64,000 nucleotides of DNA from Acanthosepion esculentum (taxonomy: Eukaryota; Mollusca; Cephalopoda; Sepiida; Sepiidae): positions 28,485,968 through 28,549,967 of the forward strand of contig OZ038509.1 in the NCBI GenBank assembly GCA_964036315.1. Reading direction: 5' to 3'. The notes under the pieces are model-generated. The model did not search any database. It was not told the DNA's origin and saw only the letters and a program-made list of their open reading frames with translations. Below are positions 49,081-61,803 of this stretch, in pieces; the first letter of the stretch is position 1; every line of letters starts with the position of its first letter. The position numbers and the translations under genes are program-made.

Positions 49081-49386
49081 TAATAACTATCATTAGTTGT
49101 GGAGTTTGTTTCTGTTTTTCTGGTCTTCTGCACAATCAGTTTTTTATAAATAGTACACATTCAAAATATAGGCTTTCATTGAACGTTTTGCAGTACACTA
49201 TCAAGAACACTAATAATTATCTATCCACGTGTATGTAAGTATAGAACGACAATTTAAAAATATTCTCAAATAGAAAAAAAGAAAGTATGAAGACAATCTT
49301 GCATCAACACTAATGACAAAATATAAAGAAATTTCTACACACTGTGACTTGCAGAGTGAGAAAACGTATTAACGTCTGTTAAACTC

Positions 49387-49388
<2 letters not shown>

Positions 49389-49457
<69 letters not shown>
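49389..49457. repeat. (AT)n microsatellite
   Basis: Uninterrupted AT repeat of about 69 bp, immediately left of a GGTACC-ended element. Confidence 0.95.
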
Positions 49458-49460
<3 letters not shown>

Positions 49461-49474
49461 GAGTGCGTGCATAT

Positions 49475-50913
49475 AGATACCTCCAAAAATTCGCTAAATA
49501 ATGAGCATATATGATGAAAAATGCTCAAAACTTGAAAAAAGTTTCATCGACAAAATCTTTGAAATTCTGGTTAAAAATCTTGTTCTGACGTCTACGTTGG
49601 GAAATTTGAGCGTCTTTTTGCGGTTAAAAACATATTCTTTTAAAAATCAGATAATTGTTGGATTTTAATTAAACTTTCAGGACTTATTCACAAATTAATT
49701 AAAGCATATTTGAAACGTTTCTTTTTAAAGAAAATCATGGTAATTTTTTTTTTTATATTTGTAACCCCACACTTATTTAATTTTATGAAATTTCGAGAAG
49801 TTCTTTTTTGTAACGCTTAATTTTTATATTATTTATAAGGACAAGACCTAGGAAAATTTAAATCATGATATTTTTTGGTTAAACAAAACACCAAGTTACA
49901 GAAAATCTGTTCTGGATCGTAAAATAAAAAATGCAATAAAATTAAGGCCATATTTCATTAAAAATGCTTCTAATTGCTTTATGAATAAAAAATATTATGG
50001 AAACTATTGTCTTACTTTTTTTTCGATGAATAATGAAGTTTTACAAGAATTGTTTCCATTTTTTTAATTTTTCATTAGAATAACATATGAAATGTTAAAT
50101 CTTTACAATTCTGTATTAATTTGTAGCGGTCGAGTGACATTGTTATTAAATAAAAAACTATATTTACTAATCATAAATAAAAGCTTACGATCTCCAGTAT
50201 TTTAAAAATATTTTTTGAGTGTGAATAAACGTGCCGATTTTTGTAAATACGGACATGCATACATGACATCATCAGAATATGAGCGGTAATTATATTAAAT
50301 TTAAAATTTATTGGTCATTTTCTAACATTTCCTCAGCAAGCGTCTAAAATTCAATAAAATATTAGAATGCTTAAAATATTTAATTTTTTAAGGATTATTT
50401 GAAAGTTTAAAAAATAGGTGTTTATGGTCATCATGTAATTTTACTACAATTATTTCCCCCTTACATAAATTTCGTAAACATCAGGTGTCAATACCTCACA
50501 AAAACATCCACCTCTGTGTTAAAAAAAAGACTTTATTTTAAACTAAAAGTAATATTTGTTTTATTTCTGATATTTTAAATCAGTTAATATTCCTCAGTTA
50601 AATTTTCCCAAAGGTATATTTTTTTTCCCAAAAGTGTATTTTATTTTTGAAATATTTTTTTTAATAAAGGTGTGTTGACAGATTTGTCAATATGGACAAT
50701 TTTTAGCGATTTTACTGATAATGATAAAAAATTATTCCAGTCAATATAAATTCGGTTTGAAATACACCAAAACATTTTACTTATTTTAAATATAGAATAT
50801 AATCTAAGAATTTTTAATTATCTTGGAATTAAAACTAAAATAAAAGCTTCCAGAAAGACTTCACTTTTAAAATGCATTTTAAAATTTGAGTACTTTTAGG
50901 CGGTACCTCTCTT
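49475..50913 (+). repeat. GGTACC-ended AT-rich element (copy 4, longest)
   Basis: It begins AGATACCTCCAAAAATTCGC and TAAATAATGAGCAT, and ends ...GCGGTACCT. About 1.44 kb, non-coding, with similarity along its length to copies at 16.8, 17.8 and 45.6 kb. (AT)n tracts lie on both sides. Confidence 0.6.
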
Positions 50914-50921
50914 TCTCTCTC

Positions 50922-51030
<109 letters not shown>

Positions 51031-51316
51031 CTGAAGTACTTGTCTAAGACTTGGCTCGCAACTAGTTATCAACACAGTAAAATGATTTCTTATTACTGTT
51101 GGTGAGCTTGTAAATATTGTTTCTCTTAAAATCCTGTTATGTAAAATTGCTGGATATATCTTGAAAAGTAGCCTAGCCTAATTTATTATGTGAAGGAGAA
51201 ACAAATGTTATGTATAACTATGAAATATTTATTTTAAGATCTTGTCAAAAAAAAAAAATTTTTTTTTTTTTACACCTGTTAAAATTAATTTTCAGTAACA
51301 CCGGTCATGAGTTATG

Positions 51317-51320
<4 letters not shown>

Positions 51321-51404
<84 letters not shown>
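51321..51404. repeat. (AT)n microsatellite
   Basis: Uninterrupted AT repeat of 84 bp. Confidence 0.95.
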
Positions 51405-51408
<4 letters not shown>

Positions 51409-52455
51409 TGTATGTGATTTTCCAAAAGGATTCTTTAATCCTTGTTTATAGTATTTCTTCCCTCTTTTTTCTCTTATTTTGTTTTATTTTTATTGCTTTG
51501 TTACACTCTGATCCTATCTCAATACACAACACGTCTATTTTTGCATGTTTTTTCGCTTCCCCTTTTCATATTATCATTATGTTTATTTTTAGTATTATCT
51601 TTTTAATTTTTTTCAGTTTATTTTCTCCGCACCCCCATTGTCTAACAATGATTTCATAAAAGAATTCTTTATCATTTTTGTGCTATTTTTTCCTCTATCT
51701 CTTTTTTCTTTTTCTCTTTCATTTTATTTTTATTGGCAATCTCGCTATGTTCTCACATTGATCCTAACTCACAAAAACAAAATATATTTCAACACTAATC
51801 CGCCCCCACTCCTGGTCCTACAACCGTTTTCCCATATGTTTAAAATCTTACTCCCCTACCGCCAACCTCCAATCTCAATTTTTAAGTCTGAAGTTCACAG
51901 CGAGAAGTCAAACAGAGGAACGGATTTTTTCTAATGATTTCACCTACAAGCGGATTCTGCCTACCTCAAAAAACTAATGTTGGATAGTTTCCACCGTTCG
52001 TCTGTTTATTTTTCGCATCCGCTAATGAAGAACACAGGCGTGTTCGAAAATTTCGAACTTGGAACCTCAAACTCCGTGCTTCATTTTTTTTTGTCATCTG
52101 GTTAAATATTTTTCGTACTGATTTCAACGGTACCCTTTCGTTTGACTTTGTTTTATTGACCAACTTATCTACTTTACTTTAAACTATATGAAGCATACGT
52201 GGACTCTTTTTTTCTAATGATATATATATATATATATTACATTAATTGAAACAGTAGGAAATTAGTAACCTTAAAAAGATTTCATTTTGTTTCTGGTAAA
52301 ATTCCAATGAGCAAAGCACTAAAATGTAGAAAATATTTTTGGAGGGAAATTATTCTGTAAAACTGCCTTTTCAAAGCACAAATATTTTTCTTTCTAAGAA
52401 TATTATTGTCTTACATGAAACGGTTACAAATGGTAATTATTTATATAAAAGATCT
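51405..52455. other. Pyrimidine-rich AT-rich sequence
   Basis: No gene recognised; open frames here are low-complexity (F/L/S/I-rich), driven by T-rich sequence. Confidence 0.45.
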
Positions 52456-52456
52456 C

Positions 52457-52459
<3 letters not shown>

Positions 52460-52540
<81 letters not shown>
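52460..52540. repeat. (GA)n microsatellite
   Basis: Uninterrupted GA repeat of 81 bp. Confidence 0.95.
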
Positions 52541-52546
<6 letters not shown>

Positions 52547-54785
52547 TGTTAAAACCTTCTCCTGGATTCAATATGCATATAAAATTTGAGGACTCTACAC
52601 AAAGCCGTTATAGCGAATAAAGGTAAACGTATGTAATAACAAATACAAAGACTGGAATGCATGTATACAGCTAACCACACTTTCTTCTTTTCCATGTTGG
52701 TCACAAACATGTATGTCCTCAGATAACAATCACACACACGCCCACATATACCAAAAAAGCCAAAGGAAGACGTGTGCTTTTGAAGTGATATAAAAATAAT
52801 CCTATTTCTTATAGACTATAATCACACACACACACACAAATACAAAACATATATTTGCATTAATACACACAGGAAAAAGGAAAAAGGTTTGTTTCAGGAC
52901 ATCATGATTTTTTACATAGTATATTTTCAAAATGAAGAAATATGCGGAAATTACTGATATAACATAAAAAAAGTACAATTAATAAAATAATACCAAATAA
53001 GAATAAAAAATTGGAAGACATAAAAATAAAGCGTAATTTATCAAATAAAAATGCCAAGACAGTAAATAAAGAGTATAAATAAAATAAAATAATAAATAAA
53101 AGAAAAATCGAACAAAAATTTCAGTATTTATATTGTTGAGATTTAAATTTGGGAAGGGACACTAATACTAAAGGATTTAATTAGTGTCTATGCTGTTTAT
53201 ATTATGTTTTTATTATGTGCTGTTTCACGCGATTACGAATTAATAGCAAAGACAGTATCCTACAGAATCATTAAAAGTTCTGTGGTGAATAAAAACAGGT
53301 CGAAGAAAAACTCATAAATATAAAAAAATGCTTTGAAATTTAATGCGTATCAGTTGTTACAGTAAGGCATACTTTGTTGTATTTTCTGAAAATTAACTGG
53401 TATCTTTTAAAAATACAAGAGTAAAATATTTTAGTCAAGATATACATTTGGAAAATATCAATTAAAATATTCTTAAAAAAATAAAGTTTCTATTTTAGAC
53501 TTCTGATTGTTTTTTCGAGCATTGGCTGATCATTTTTAAATACTGCAATGAAGAGATAGGGGATTCAAGAGGTTACCAAGAAAGGCGTTTGTAACTAGAT
53601 CCTGTCATAATATAAATAAAAAGAAAAGTATGATTAAAACTCCTGAAATCATGATAATATGCAATTTGGTGAGTAATAATTTACTTTCAAGAAAGTTTTA
53701 ATGGGTTAAAATTAAAATCAAGTTAGCAAATATTGAACTATTGGATTATTTGAAGAGTAATTAAGATTATATCACAAGGCACAAAATTGGTAAATGCTGT
53801 AAGACACTATCACTCAAGTATATCAATATCATCTTCTTTTCATTTGAAATCAAGATTCACGTGATTGCGAAATATAAAAGCAATTCGGAATTAGCGAACC
53901 TCATGTAAATTCCCGTTTTGAATGTTCAAGATTACCTAGACTTACCAGAGTATTCAGTTAATATGTTTTTGTGATAAAATTATGTAGTTCAAGAGATATT
54001 TATTACTCATGCACATTCAAAGAAACAGTAGGAACTGTAAGCTATTGTGACAAACAATAATAATTTTCTTTTTCTTTCAATCAGTGTACTTATAGTAATT
54101 TATTTTCATTTCCAATCAATTTTTATTACCACCCGCAAATATTTCGAATTATTTCTGCTAACTTAACTAAAATTTTTGTTTTTTATTTGATTCAAACCAT
54201 ATACTTTGTCAGAAATTAAGAACACTTGCTATAATTAAAATGGCTTTCATAAACTACAATGCAGCTAGGTAGGTTCTGGATAAAATCAAAAGTCTATGGT
54301 TTAGAAAAGCTTCCCATTTTTCGAAATAAAACAGTGTATTTCTATGAATCGTTTAAAATTATTACGAAGAAATCAAGTAGTCATTTCACTGCAATAGCGT
54401 TTGCAACCAGACGAAGTTTATACTGGTTTTGTCTAAATCCTATAAAACGTTTTATTTAGTTTTTCAGTTGTTTTTTGTATCATAGTCTATGAAGTATTAT
54501 AGTACGATCTCTCTTTTTAGGGTGTGAATCTATTGGACCGTTTTTCACTAGTTTTTTTTTATCAAGCGGTCTTTGATAGCGTTTTGAGTCACGAATCCAT
54601 TTATTACCAAATTGATTTTAATGGCACTGATTGATTGATTGATTCATTTTCTACAGCTTATCAACTATTTGCAGGTTATTTAAAACAAGCAAATATTTTC
54701 AGATTGTAAGAATGTTTTCTAGATAATAATAATTTAGTGCTACAACTATTGTTAATTAATCTATAGCTGTAGAGAGAAGGGGTAG
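52541..54785. other. AT-rich intergenic sequence
   Basis: A short CA run lies near 52827. No gene or mobile-element protein recognised. Confidence 0.45.
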
Positions 54786-54790
54786 ATTCA

Positions 54791-54828
54791 TGCAAATACC
54801 CTTGGGAAATGTCCCAAGGGTATTTGCA
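54791..54828. repeat. Perfect 17-bp inverted repeat, 4-nt loop
   Basis: TGCAAATACCCTTGGGA and its exact complement, loop AATG; it lies at the tail end of the neighbouring 5S/tRNA SINE. Confidence 0.95.
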
Positions 54829-55035
54829 CGTAAATGAATATAACGGACTTAACTGAAATTGGAACTCGACTTTCCGATTAACAATTTCAAGTCATTATCA
54901 TCATTATCACCATCCACACATCCAAGCTTACAGCGCCTAGTATTCCCAAGTGGTACCCATCTAGGTACTGACCAGGCTCGTCAGATCGTACGGGAACCGA
55001 TGTTTCAATGCTATATGGTTATAAGCCTGATTGAT
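54829..55035 (-). repeat. Chimeric 5S rRNA/tRNA SINE (copy 2)
   Basis: On the minus strand it starts at about 55035 with a 5S-like 5' part (AACCATATAGCATTGAAACA, CATCGGTTCCCGTACGATC). It skips about 17-20 nt of the 5S centre, then continues GAGCCTGGTCAGTACCTAGA, TGGGTACCACTTGGGAATAC and GCTGTAAGCTTGG. After GATGTG it enters a tRNA-like unit ending GTCGAGTTCCAATTTCAGTT (about 54880-54861). The copy at 27.3 kb has the same order and junction. Confidence 0.72.
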
Positions 55036-55122
55036 CAGATATTAACGACTACAGTTGTTTGATGCATATATACAAAGACTCTTTAAAGATAAAATATAAT
55101 TTGTGTATACCATTTTTGGTTC

Positions 55123-56073
55123 TGTTGTAATGGAATGTCCCACACTCCCTATACATTAGATATATATAGTGTGCACAGGACATTCCTGGAGGACATCCTT
55201 CGGGAATTAGTTGGAGATTCGTCTCCAGCTGTGCTGGTCAAACTCTCTGCCTCCGGGCAGAGAGGATCTCCAGACGAGGCTATGTCGAAGGGCAGAGTCT
55301 CTTCTCGGGAAACTACTACCCGACCCCGTTTTATACAGGGAATTTTGGGCCGAGCTTACGGGCTCGGGTACCCCACGTTAAATTCGGCCTTGTGCCACAT
55401 CTGACTGCTTAGGGCGGGTGGTAGATATCCTTGCTTCGGTAATTAGTTGGAGATTCGTCTCCAGCTATGCTGGTCGAACTCTCTGCCTTCGGCCAGAGAG
55501 GAACCCAGATGAAGCTATGCCGAAGGGCAGAATCTCGTCTGGGGTGGTAGACAGTTACCCGACCCCGTGTATACGGGGTTTGCGAGGAATTTTTGCCCGA
55601 GCCTATGGGCTCGGTTTTGCCCCGCATTAAAAAACGGCCTTGTGCCACATCCTGCCTCGCGAGGAGGTAAGGTAAAGAACCTTGCTTCGGGAATTAGTTG
55701 GAGATTCGTCTCCAGCTGTGTTAGTCAAACTCTCTGCCTCCGGGCAGAGAGGATCCCCAGACGAGGCTATGTCGAAGTGCAGAGTCTCGTCTCGGGAAAC
55801 AGCTACCCGATCCCGTTTTATACAGGGAATTTTTGGCCGAGCCTATGGGCTCGGATATCCATATTAAATTCGGCCTTGTGCCACATCTGATCACGTGGGG
55901 CAGTTGGTAGATATCCTTGCTTCGGGAGTTACTGTCTTGCTAACCGATTCCCAGTTTTTCAGCAGTGTATTCTCTTTTACAATAAACCTCTCCTTTAATC
56001 TACGCCCGTGTTGCTTTTCCTTTCACTCGAGTACCTCCTTTGTCTGTTTGTAACCTTCTTTAAGGATACAACA
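55123..56073 (+). mobile_element. Solo LTR with tandem structured repeats
   Basis: Ends are TGTTGTAATGG...GGATACAACA (6-bp inverted TGTTGT/ACAACA). Flanks GGTTC and GTTTC differ by one base, close to a 5-bp target duplication. A poly(A) signal AATAAA at 55981 sits near the 3' end as expected for the R region. The body is three tandem repeats (see 55197-55926). No internal retroelement genes flank it, so it is a solo LTR or an unusual complete repeat. Confidence 0.6.
55197..55926 (+). repeat. Three tandem ~236-251-bp repeats rich in hairpins
   Basis: Anchor AATTAGTTGGAGATTCGTCT occurs at 55205, 55441 and 55692; a fourth start (TTGCTTCGGGAGTTAC) breaks off at 55926. Each unit contains GGAGA-TTCG-TCTCC, CTCTGCC-TCC-GGGCAGAG (TTC variant in unit 2), a long-range AGACGAG/CTCGTCT pair, and CCGAGCC-TATG-GGCTCGG or variant. 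Coding frames across it are by-products of the GC-rich repeat. Confidence 0.85.
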
Positions 56074-56739
56074 GTTTCTAATTTATTCTTCGCGTAGTTG
56101 AAAGTGAATTAAAACTGTTCTCAGATAGAATGTTTTAAATTGGATTACTATACGTCTTTCAAAAGAGACAATAAGATGAAACGAAATATTTTGCAGCATA
56201 TAGACAATTGAAAAACATTTTACAGAAACTAACTGTACAAAGGTTGAATTGTTAAAAGTAAAAACAGGGTAAAAACTGGTTATATTAGGTCGGTTCTTCG
56301 CAAAGTAATATTGCATCTAAAAATATGAAAATTTGGAACCAATCAATAAAAAAATAAAATAGTGAGACGTAGATTTAGTTTAATATCCTTTCTGTGCATC
56401 ATTTGTAGTTGATAGCAACATTTAACCTCAGGGAAACCAATACTTTAATAAGTATCATATTTACCATTGCATTACGTATACATTTTATAAAGGCACTAAT
56501 TCAACACAGACTATGAAGAATATGTGTTGAGTATCCAGGTGCAGAAAAACTATCAATGGCTTAATAAGTTTTAAAAGAGTAACTGTGATGTTTGTGATAA
56601 GCATAACTTAAGAAGAATATTCAGTAAGAATATTTTAATTTATTGAAGCAGATTCAAAGATATTCAAAGATTTTGAAAAAAAGATATCTTGTTATATATA
56701 TGTTTTGTTATACACGAATATCACAAGCAAATTGGAAAG

Positions 56740-57055
56740 AAACCTAAGGATGAATCGGATACAACGAATAACATTATTTACGGAGAACTGAGACCAATCT
56801 CTCTTAAGCTCAAACAAAAACGATTACAGTTTGTCGGCCACTGCCACCGAGGCGACTGGGAAATCGTCCCATCCTTACTCCTACGGCATCCTTCACGAAA
56901 ATTGACTTTCCCAGACACTATAGCGAACTATGGTGTCTGGGAAAGTCAATTTTCAAGGTTGAACATTGTGGATCTGGGGACAGCAATGCAGGACCGAACA
57001 GTGTGCAATTCTGACCAACCATAGGGAGGTCGAAGGATGATGATAATGATGAAGA
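56740..57055 (+). mobile_element. 3' end of a LINE (reverse-transcriptase C-terminus and tail)
   Basis: NNIIYGELRPISLKLKQKRL then QFVGHCHRGDWE-V-P-S-L-L-L (about 56767-56885) is the zinc-ribbon-like C-terminus of RTE/Jockey-type endonuclease-RT proteins. The coding match resumes as LGTAMQDRTVCNS after a hairpin (56897-56954). The tail ends GATGATGATAATGATGAAGA, a simple repeat typical of such LINE 3' ends. It is 5' truncated. Confidence 0.65.
56897..56954. repeat. 27-bp inverted repeat, 4-nt loop, inside a LINE relic
   Basis: Arm 1 starts GAAAATTGACTTTCCCAGAC; arm 2 is its complement with one G-T type mismatch; loop CGAA. Confidence 0.95.
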
Positions 57056-57682
57056 ATGAAATTTGGGTTCTGTATGTTATCTCTTCAGAGAATCAAGCTC
57101 AACGTTCAACCATTTGCAATAGCCTGATGACCAATAATTAAGATCTCTTTCTTCATTGGATCGTTACAGAAACTAAAGAATGATTACTAATATTATGATT
57201 ACTATATACTAGTATTAATAAATACAATAAGCAGTGGTTATCACCCGATGTGAAACCGACCTCAACACCGAAACCAGGACTTCGTTCACAGAAGATTTTG
57301 GTAAAATATGGTAAAATATACAAGGTATTGTTCATTGTGAGTTAATGTTTTCTCGAGGGATCATCAGGACATATTTATTATTAACAACATAATCATATCA
57401 ATGCATAGCGTTGATGAACAGAAAGAATGTCATTTTATAGTACGATTATGTCATTGATTATCTCCTTGAAGATAAGATATTAATTTCTGAATACCTTAAT
57501 ATATGTGGTATATATTAATGTTAAATACAAACTCGAAAATTCCCGAATAAACCATGTATAATAAAGTTACTTTTGAAAATTATGAAACTATCAACGTAAA
57601 ATTTAGACAATTTACAAAGGCATTGATGTGGGTATTTTAAAATAAATTTACGTACAAATGATAAAAAGCAAGCCGCGATGTC

Positions 57683-57686
<4 letters not shown>

Positions 57687-57758
<72 letters not shown>
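57687..57758. repeat. (TA)n microsatellite
   Basis: Uninterrupted TA repeat of about 72 bp. Confidence 0.95.
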
Positions 57759-57761
<3 letters not shown>

Positions 57762-58378
57762 AAACTAGAATGGTATTCGTTGCATATAACCAAATAGAAG
57801 TCTTCTTTTTAATTGAAGAAACAGGTGACATTCGGTGACATTAGAGTTTTTGTGTAGGTAAAGACATTTAATGTTTTTTATCTTAAAGTATAAAATATGT
57901 TGCTCGTTGGTTGATTCCGGACACTTGGCTCTATTGATATTGACCAAAATAAAAAAGATAGATATACAGTTTAAATTACGGTTGACTTTTAGGAGAAAAA
58001 ACAGTTAATAATGTCAATTTCAACAATAGAATGAGTATTAAAAATCTGTTGAGTATTTCAAATAATATAAATGTTCCAACTGTATTAGGAAAGGCAAAAT
58101 ATCTGCATGGTGTAAATTTCGTTATAATAACTCGTTTCAATACATAAGTTTACAATAAATACTTTCGGATTCGTTAGAATATATAGAAATAATGTCACAA
58201 TTGTTCGGTGAATAATATCACAACAATGCATCCTCTCATAAAGCTTGTATGGAATCGTATACAATTATAATTGTAAAGTAACAGAAATTGAAAGTGGCAC
58301 AATAGAATGACGTATTTCAATTACATTTAAATGTTAAATCGTTTCACATCAAAGTATATATACTTACCTGGCTTATGT

Positions 58379-58417
58379 CAGAGGGTATCCTCAGAGGGTA
58401 TCCTCAGAGGGTATCGT
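58379..58417. repeat. Three copies of a 13-bp tandem repeat
   Basis: CAGAGGGTATCCT occurs three times (last copy ends CGT), next to the LTR fragment at 58433. Confidence 0.9.
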
Positions 58418-58432
58418 CCTGATTAAAAATTA

Positions 58433-58560
58433 ATCCGAAGGGCAGAGTCTCGTCTCGGGAAACGTGGTCTATAGGGAATTTTTGCCAGAGCCTACGGGCT
58501 CGGATACCCCACTTTAAACTCGACCTTATGCCACATCTTGTTACGTGGAGAATCGGGTAA
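58433..58560 (+). repeat. Partial copy of the 55.2-kb structured repeat
   Basis: CCGAAGGGCAGAGTCTCGTC, then TCGGGAAAC, AGGGAATTTTTGCCAGAGCC, TACGGGCTCGG and TATGCCACATC follow the unit order of 55197-55926, with a deletion between GGGAAAC and the AGGGAAT block. Confidence 0.75.
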
Positions 58561-61500
58561 ATAATTATATATATTTGCCTCATTTTGTGAATTCATATTT
58601 CGTTGGTCTATCCAGAAAGTTCTATAACAATACAAAGCATAAATATGCCTACCTAGTTACGATTGCACTCACAAACATACATATGTTAGTATTATGAGCC
58701 TTACTGTAGTATTGTAGCTCTGTGTGAGACTAAGTTTAACTTTTCCCCATTACTTCTTGTTAGTCGACTAACAATGGAACAGGAATGCGTACGAATGAAT
58801 ATGTCTAAAACCTACATTACAACTACCGATGAAAATGTATATGGCAATATTAATTCAGATATTAATTTATCAATCGTCATACACAGGCAAAGATATACGA
58901 AAACATTTTTTAAATATCTCTTTAACAAAAAATGCTCATATTCATTGGATACAGATTAATCTTATACATAGACACTTTGCTACTTAAAGAAGCAGGCAAA
59001 CCTACAAACTGTTCCACGTGAATCTTTTACACAATAACACTGAATACGTAGCAATGAAGAAATATAAATACATGTCTTCCAAATGCTTAGAATCAATAAA
59101 TAAGCTCGCCACCATAAAATTATAGAAATATCTCGGACTTACAAAGGGTGGCTATATTGTCAACGGCACTCACTGTTTCCATCCTTCTTGCACATAACAA
59201 AAGAAAATTACTATCTTAATGATTAAAAAAGAACTTCGATTTCCTTGAAATCAATTTTTTCTTATTTTTAGATAATGTTAAAATATACATTACGAAAACT
59301 TAAAAATAATAAAAAAAAACCCTGTAAAGATAAAATAGAGAAAATTACAATTATGATCTTTGATTTGTTCTTTTTTTGTTCATTATACTGATTTATTTGT
59401 TAGCAAGGTTTTCTGTTTGACTTTATGGATACAGACTACAGTTTCTTATCAGTTCTGATAATGATGTAAGTTCAAGGAAATAACTCTGAATGAATTCCAA
59501 GTAGTTATACAATGCAATATTTTAGGCGTACAGATCTAATTAAAAGTTGCACCTTATTTTTTTCTTCTCAAAGAGGCGTATCTAGTAATGTTGACCAGTA
59601 TCGTAGAGCTTTATTAGGTTATATCAATTTCGATGGCGATCAGGATCAACATAGGTGCCGATGAAAATTTAATATTTTTTTTTTTTATCAATTGCAGAAA
59701 TGTCAATTGTATGGAAGTAATTTCATAAAATGTATTTTTGAATTTCTAAGCTCGGAATAATATTCTTGCAATCCATAAAGAATTTGACTAATATTTAAAT
59801 CAATTTTAGAAAAACATTGATCAGAATATTTTGGATGGATGTAGGTAAATTGTTATCATCTTGATTATAAACGTCATTAAAAATTAATTATTTATGAACC
59901 ATGAACATTCTGACACAACGCTATGCACAAAGGGAAGAACGAACATGTTTTTGTGATCACATTTTTATAACAGAACACCCATTCCCGTATAAAGTAGAAT
60001 AGTTAAGGCTAGTTCTGACCAAACATGTTAGTATATTTTTATATTCCAACATGTCTCTGATACTACTCGTTTATATTACAATATTGTAAATGTTGGGAGG
60101 TCAGTTTAAATCAACAGTTAATCGTGGTATATACGCTTAAAACATTATGTTAAGCTATGGAAAATATACTGAATATTATATATACGAAATTTTAAAATTC
60201 AAGAACTTCACCGAACTTTTTTGAGTCGCAGTTACAAGAGACGCCTAGAAAGTAATCCCGTGTTTCAAAGATTGTTCTTATCGGTGTGAGAATTTGAAAA
60301 TTCTTACAGTTGTATTTAAAATATTTACAAAAGTACTGCAAAAATTATCGGGTTTCGAGATTATTGGTTGTGCAGCTGATTTGTACCCGCCCGCCATTTT
60401 TATTTTAAAAATAAACACAAAATTTTATAATTTAATGACTAAAAATCACGCCAGGTCGGTTGTTTGCAACTACGTCGGAGTGTGCGTTATTTATGGAAGA
60501 GACACGCTAAGAAAGCCTTTTATGACTTTTAATTGTGAAAGAAGTCATGTTTCCAGACGTCACAATTTCGCTAAGAGCTTATTTTTAACATTCACTGTAT
60601 ACGTTACATTTACTTTAAAATATGTTATCAAATAATGAACAAAATATTGTATAAGTGATGTGCATTAATAACATTGATCTTTGTATATTTTGATTGTACT
60701 TCAAGCAAAACATTATTATTTCCAACGAGCTTTTTGAAATGTATTCACTACAATATTTGCATTTTAAAAATAATGTTTACATTAATGATTACTGTCAAAA
60801 AAGAGATTTTTCATATTTTCTCATGCAAAACATATTTTCTTATGCTTAAATCACTAATTGCTTAGAATCTTACATCCATTAAGTTTAAAAAATGTTAATT
60901 TAAACTGATTTTTTATCGTATTGTTTCTTTTAAACACTTACTCTTTTTTTTTAGTTGCAGTCGTTGGAGTCAGAACATAATGAAAGGTGAAATTATGTAA
61001 TAATTTTCAGTATCTGTTCTTTAGTATGACGAGATGTTGTATTTATAAATTGAACTTTTTTAACCATAAGTTATCTTAACATTCAGCATCGTCATATTAG
61101 TCTTTTTTTGCACTTGGCTGGAAGTGCAGGAACCAATATATATGTAATTAATATATGTTGTTCAATTAATAATAAATAATATAACCATATTTATGACATA
61201 ATAGCTACAAATACTATAAAAAAATTCAACATTTTTACATTTGAACCACAGGATAATTTATGTTTTTATCATTATAAGAGAGATTTAAAGCAATTATAAA
61301 TGCACCAAATTTGTTCGAAAATAATTCTTACGTATAGACGATTACAACAAATTGATAACTGAAAATTAATAATATTAAAACAACAGAATCAATATTGAAT
61401 GAGATAAAACAATAGTAATCTATGTTTTCTTTTACAAAAATGAAGTCACAACCTTTTCTCAATGAGGAATTGTTACTTTGGGTAGTAGGACCAAGTCATA

Positions 61501-61660
61501 CTGAATATAACCTTTTAGGTGATTATAATTAAAAAATACACACATATATATATACAAAAACGATTATTTTATATGCTTGGCAAGTAATTATGAAATTGTA
61601 AAGAAATAATAGTAGATTTGATATTCAAATTGTGGAAGACTTTAAGTCAAGGCTTCATAT
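58561..61660. other. AT-rich intergenic sequence
   Basis: No family recognised. A 113-codon open frame (60294-60635) has no motif I recognise. A block at about 60240-60275 (CGCCTAGAAAGTAATCCCG) is weakly like a mariner end. Confidence 0.4.
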
Positions 61661-61665
61661 TAGAT

Positions 61666-61666
<1 letters not shown>

Positions 61667-61698
<32 letters not shown>

Positions 61699-61711
61699 AT
61701 GTGTATATAAA

Positions 61712-61801
<90 letters not shown>
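61667..61801. repeat. Compound (AT)n/(GT)n microsatellite
   Basis: AT and GT tracts alternate, ending in a GT tract of about 58 bp. Confidence 0.95.

Positions 61802-61803
<2 letters not shown>

Noticed and set aside
51210..51659. 149-codon open frame
   Set aside because: The middle is an AT microsatellite read as an Ile-Tyr run, and the rest is T-rich low complexity.
55135..55890. Several overlapping open frames on both strands
   Set aside because: They come from GC-rich tandem repeats in a solo LTR; the same frames recur in each unit and are not conserved in sense.
55197..55926. Possible CRISPR-like repeat array
   Set aside because: Units are about 240 bp and contiguous, with no short repeats or unique spacers; the organism is an animal.
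60294..60635. 113-codon open frame, the longest one in the last 7 kb
   Set aside because: No recognisable domain, no splice or promoter context, and length within what AT-rich sequence gives by chance.
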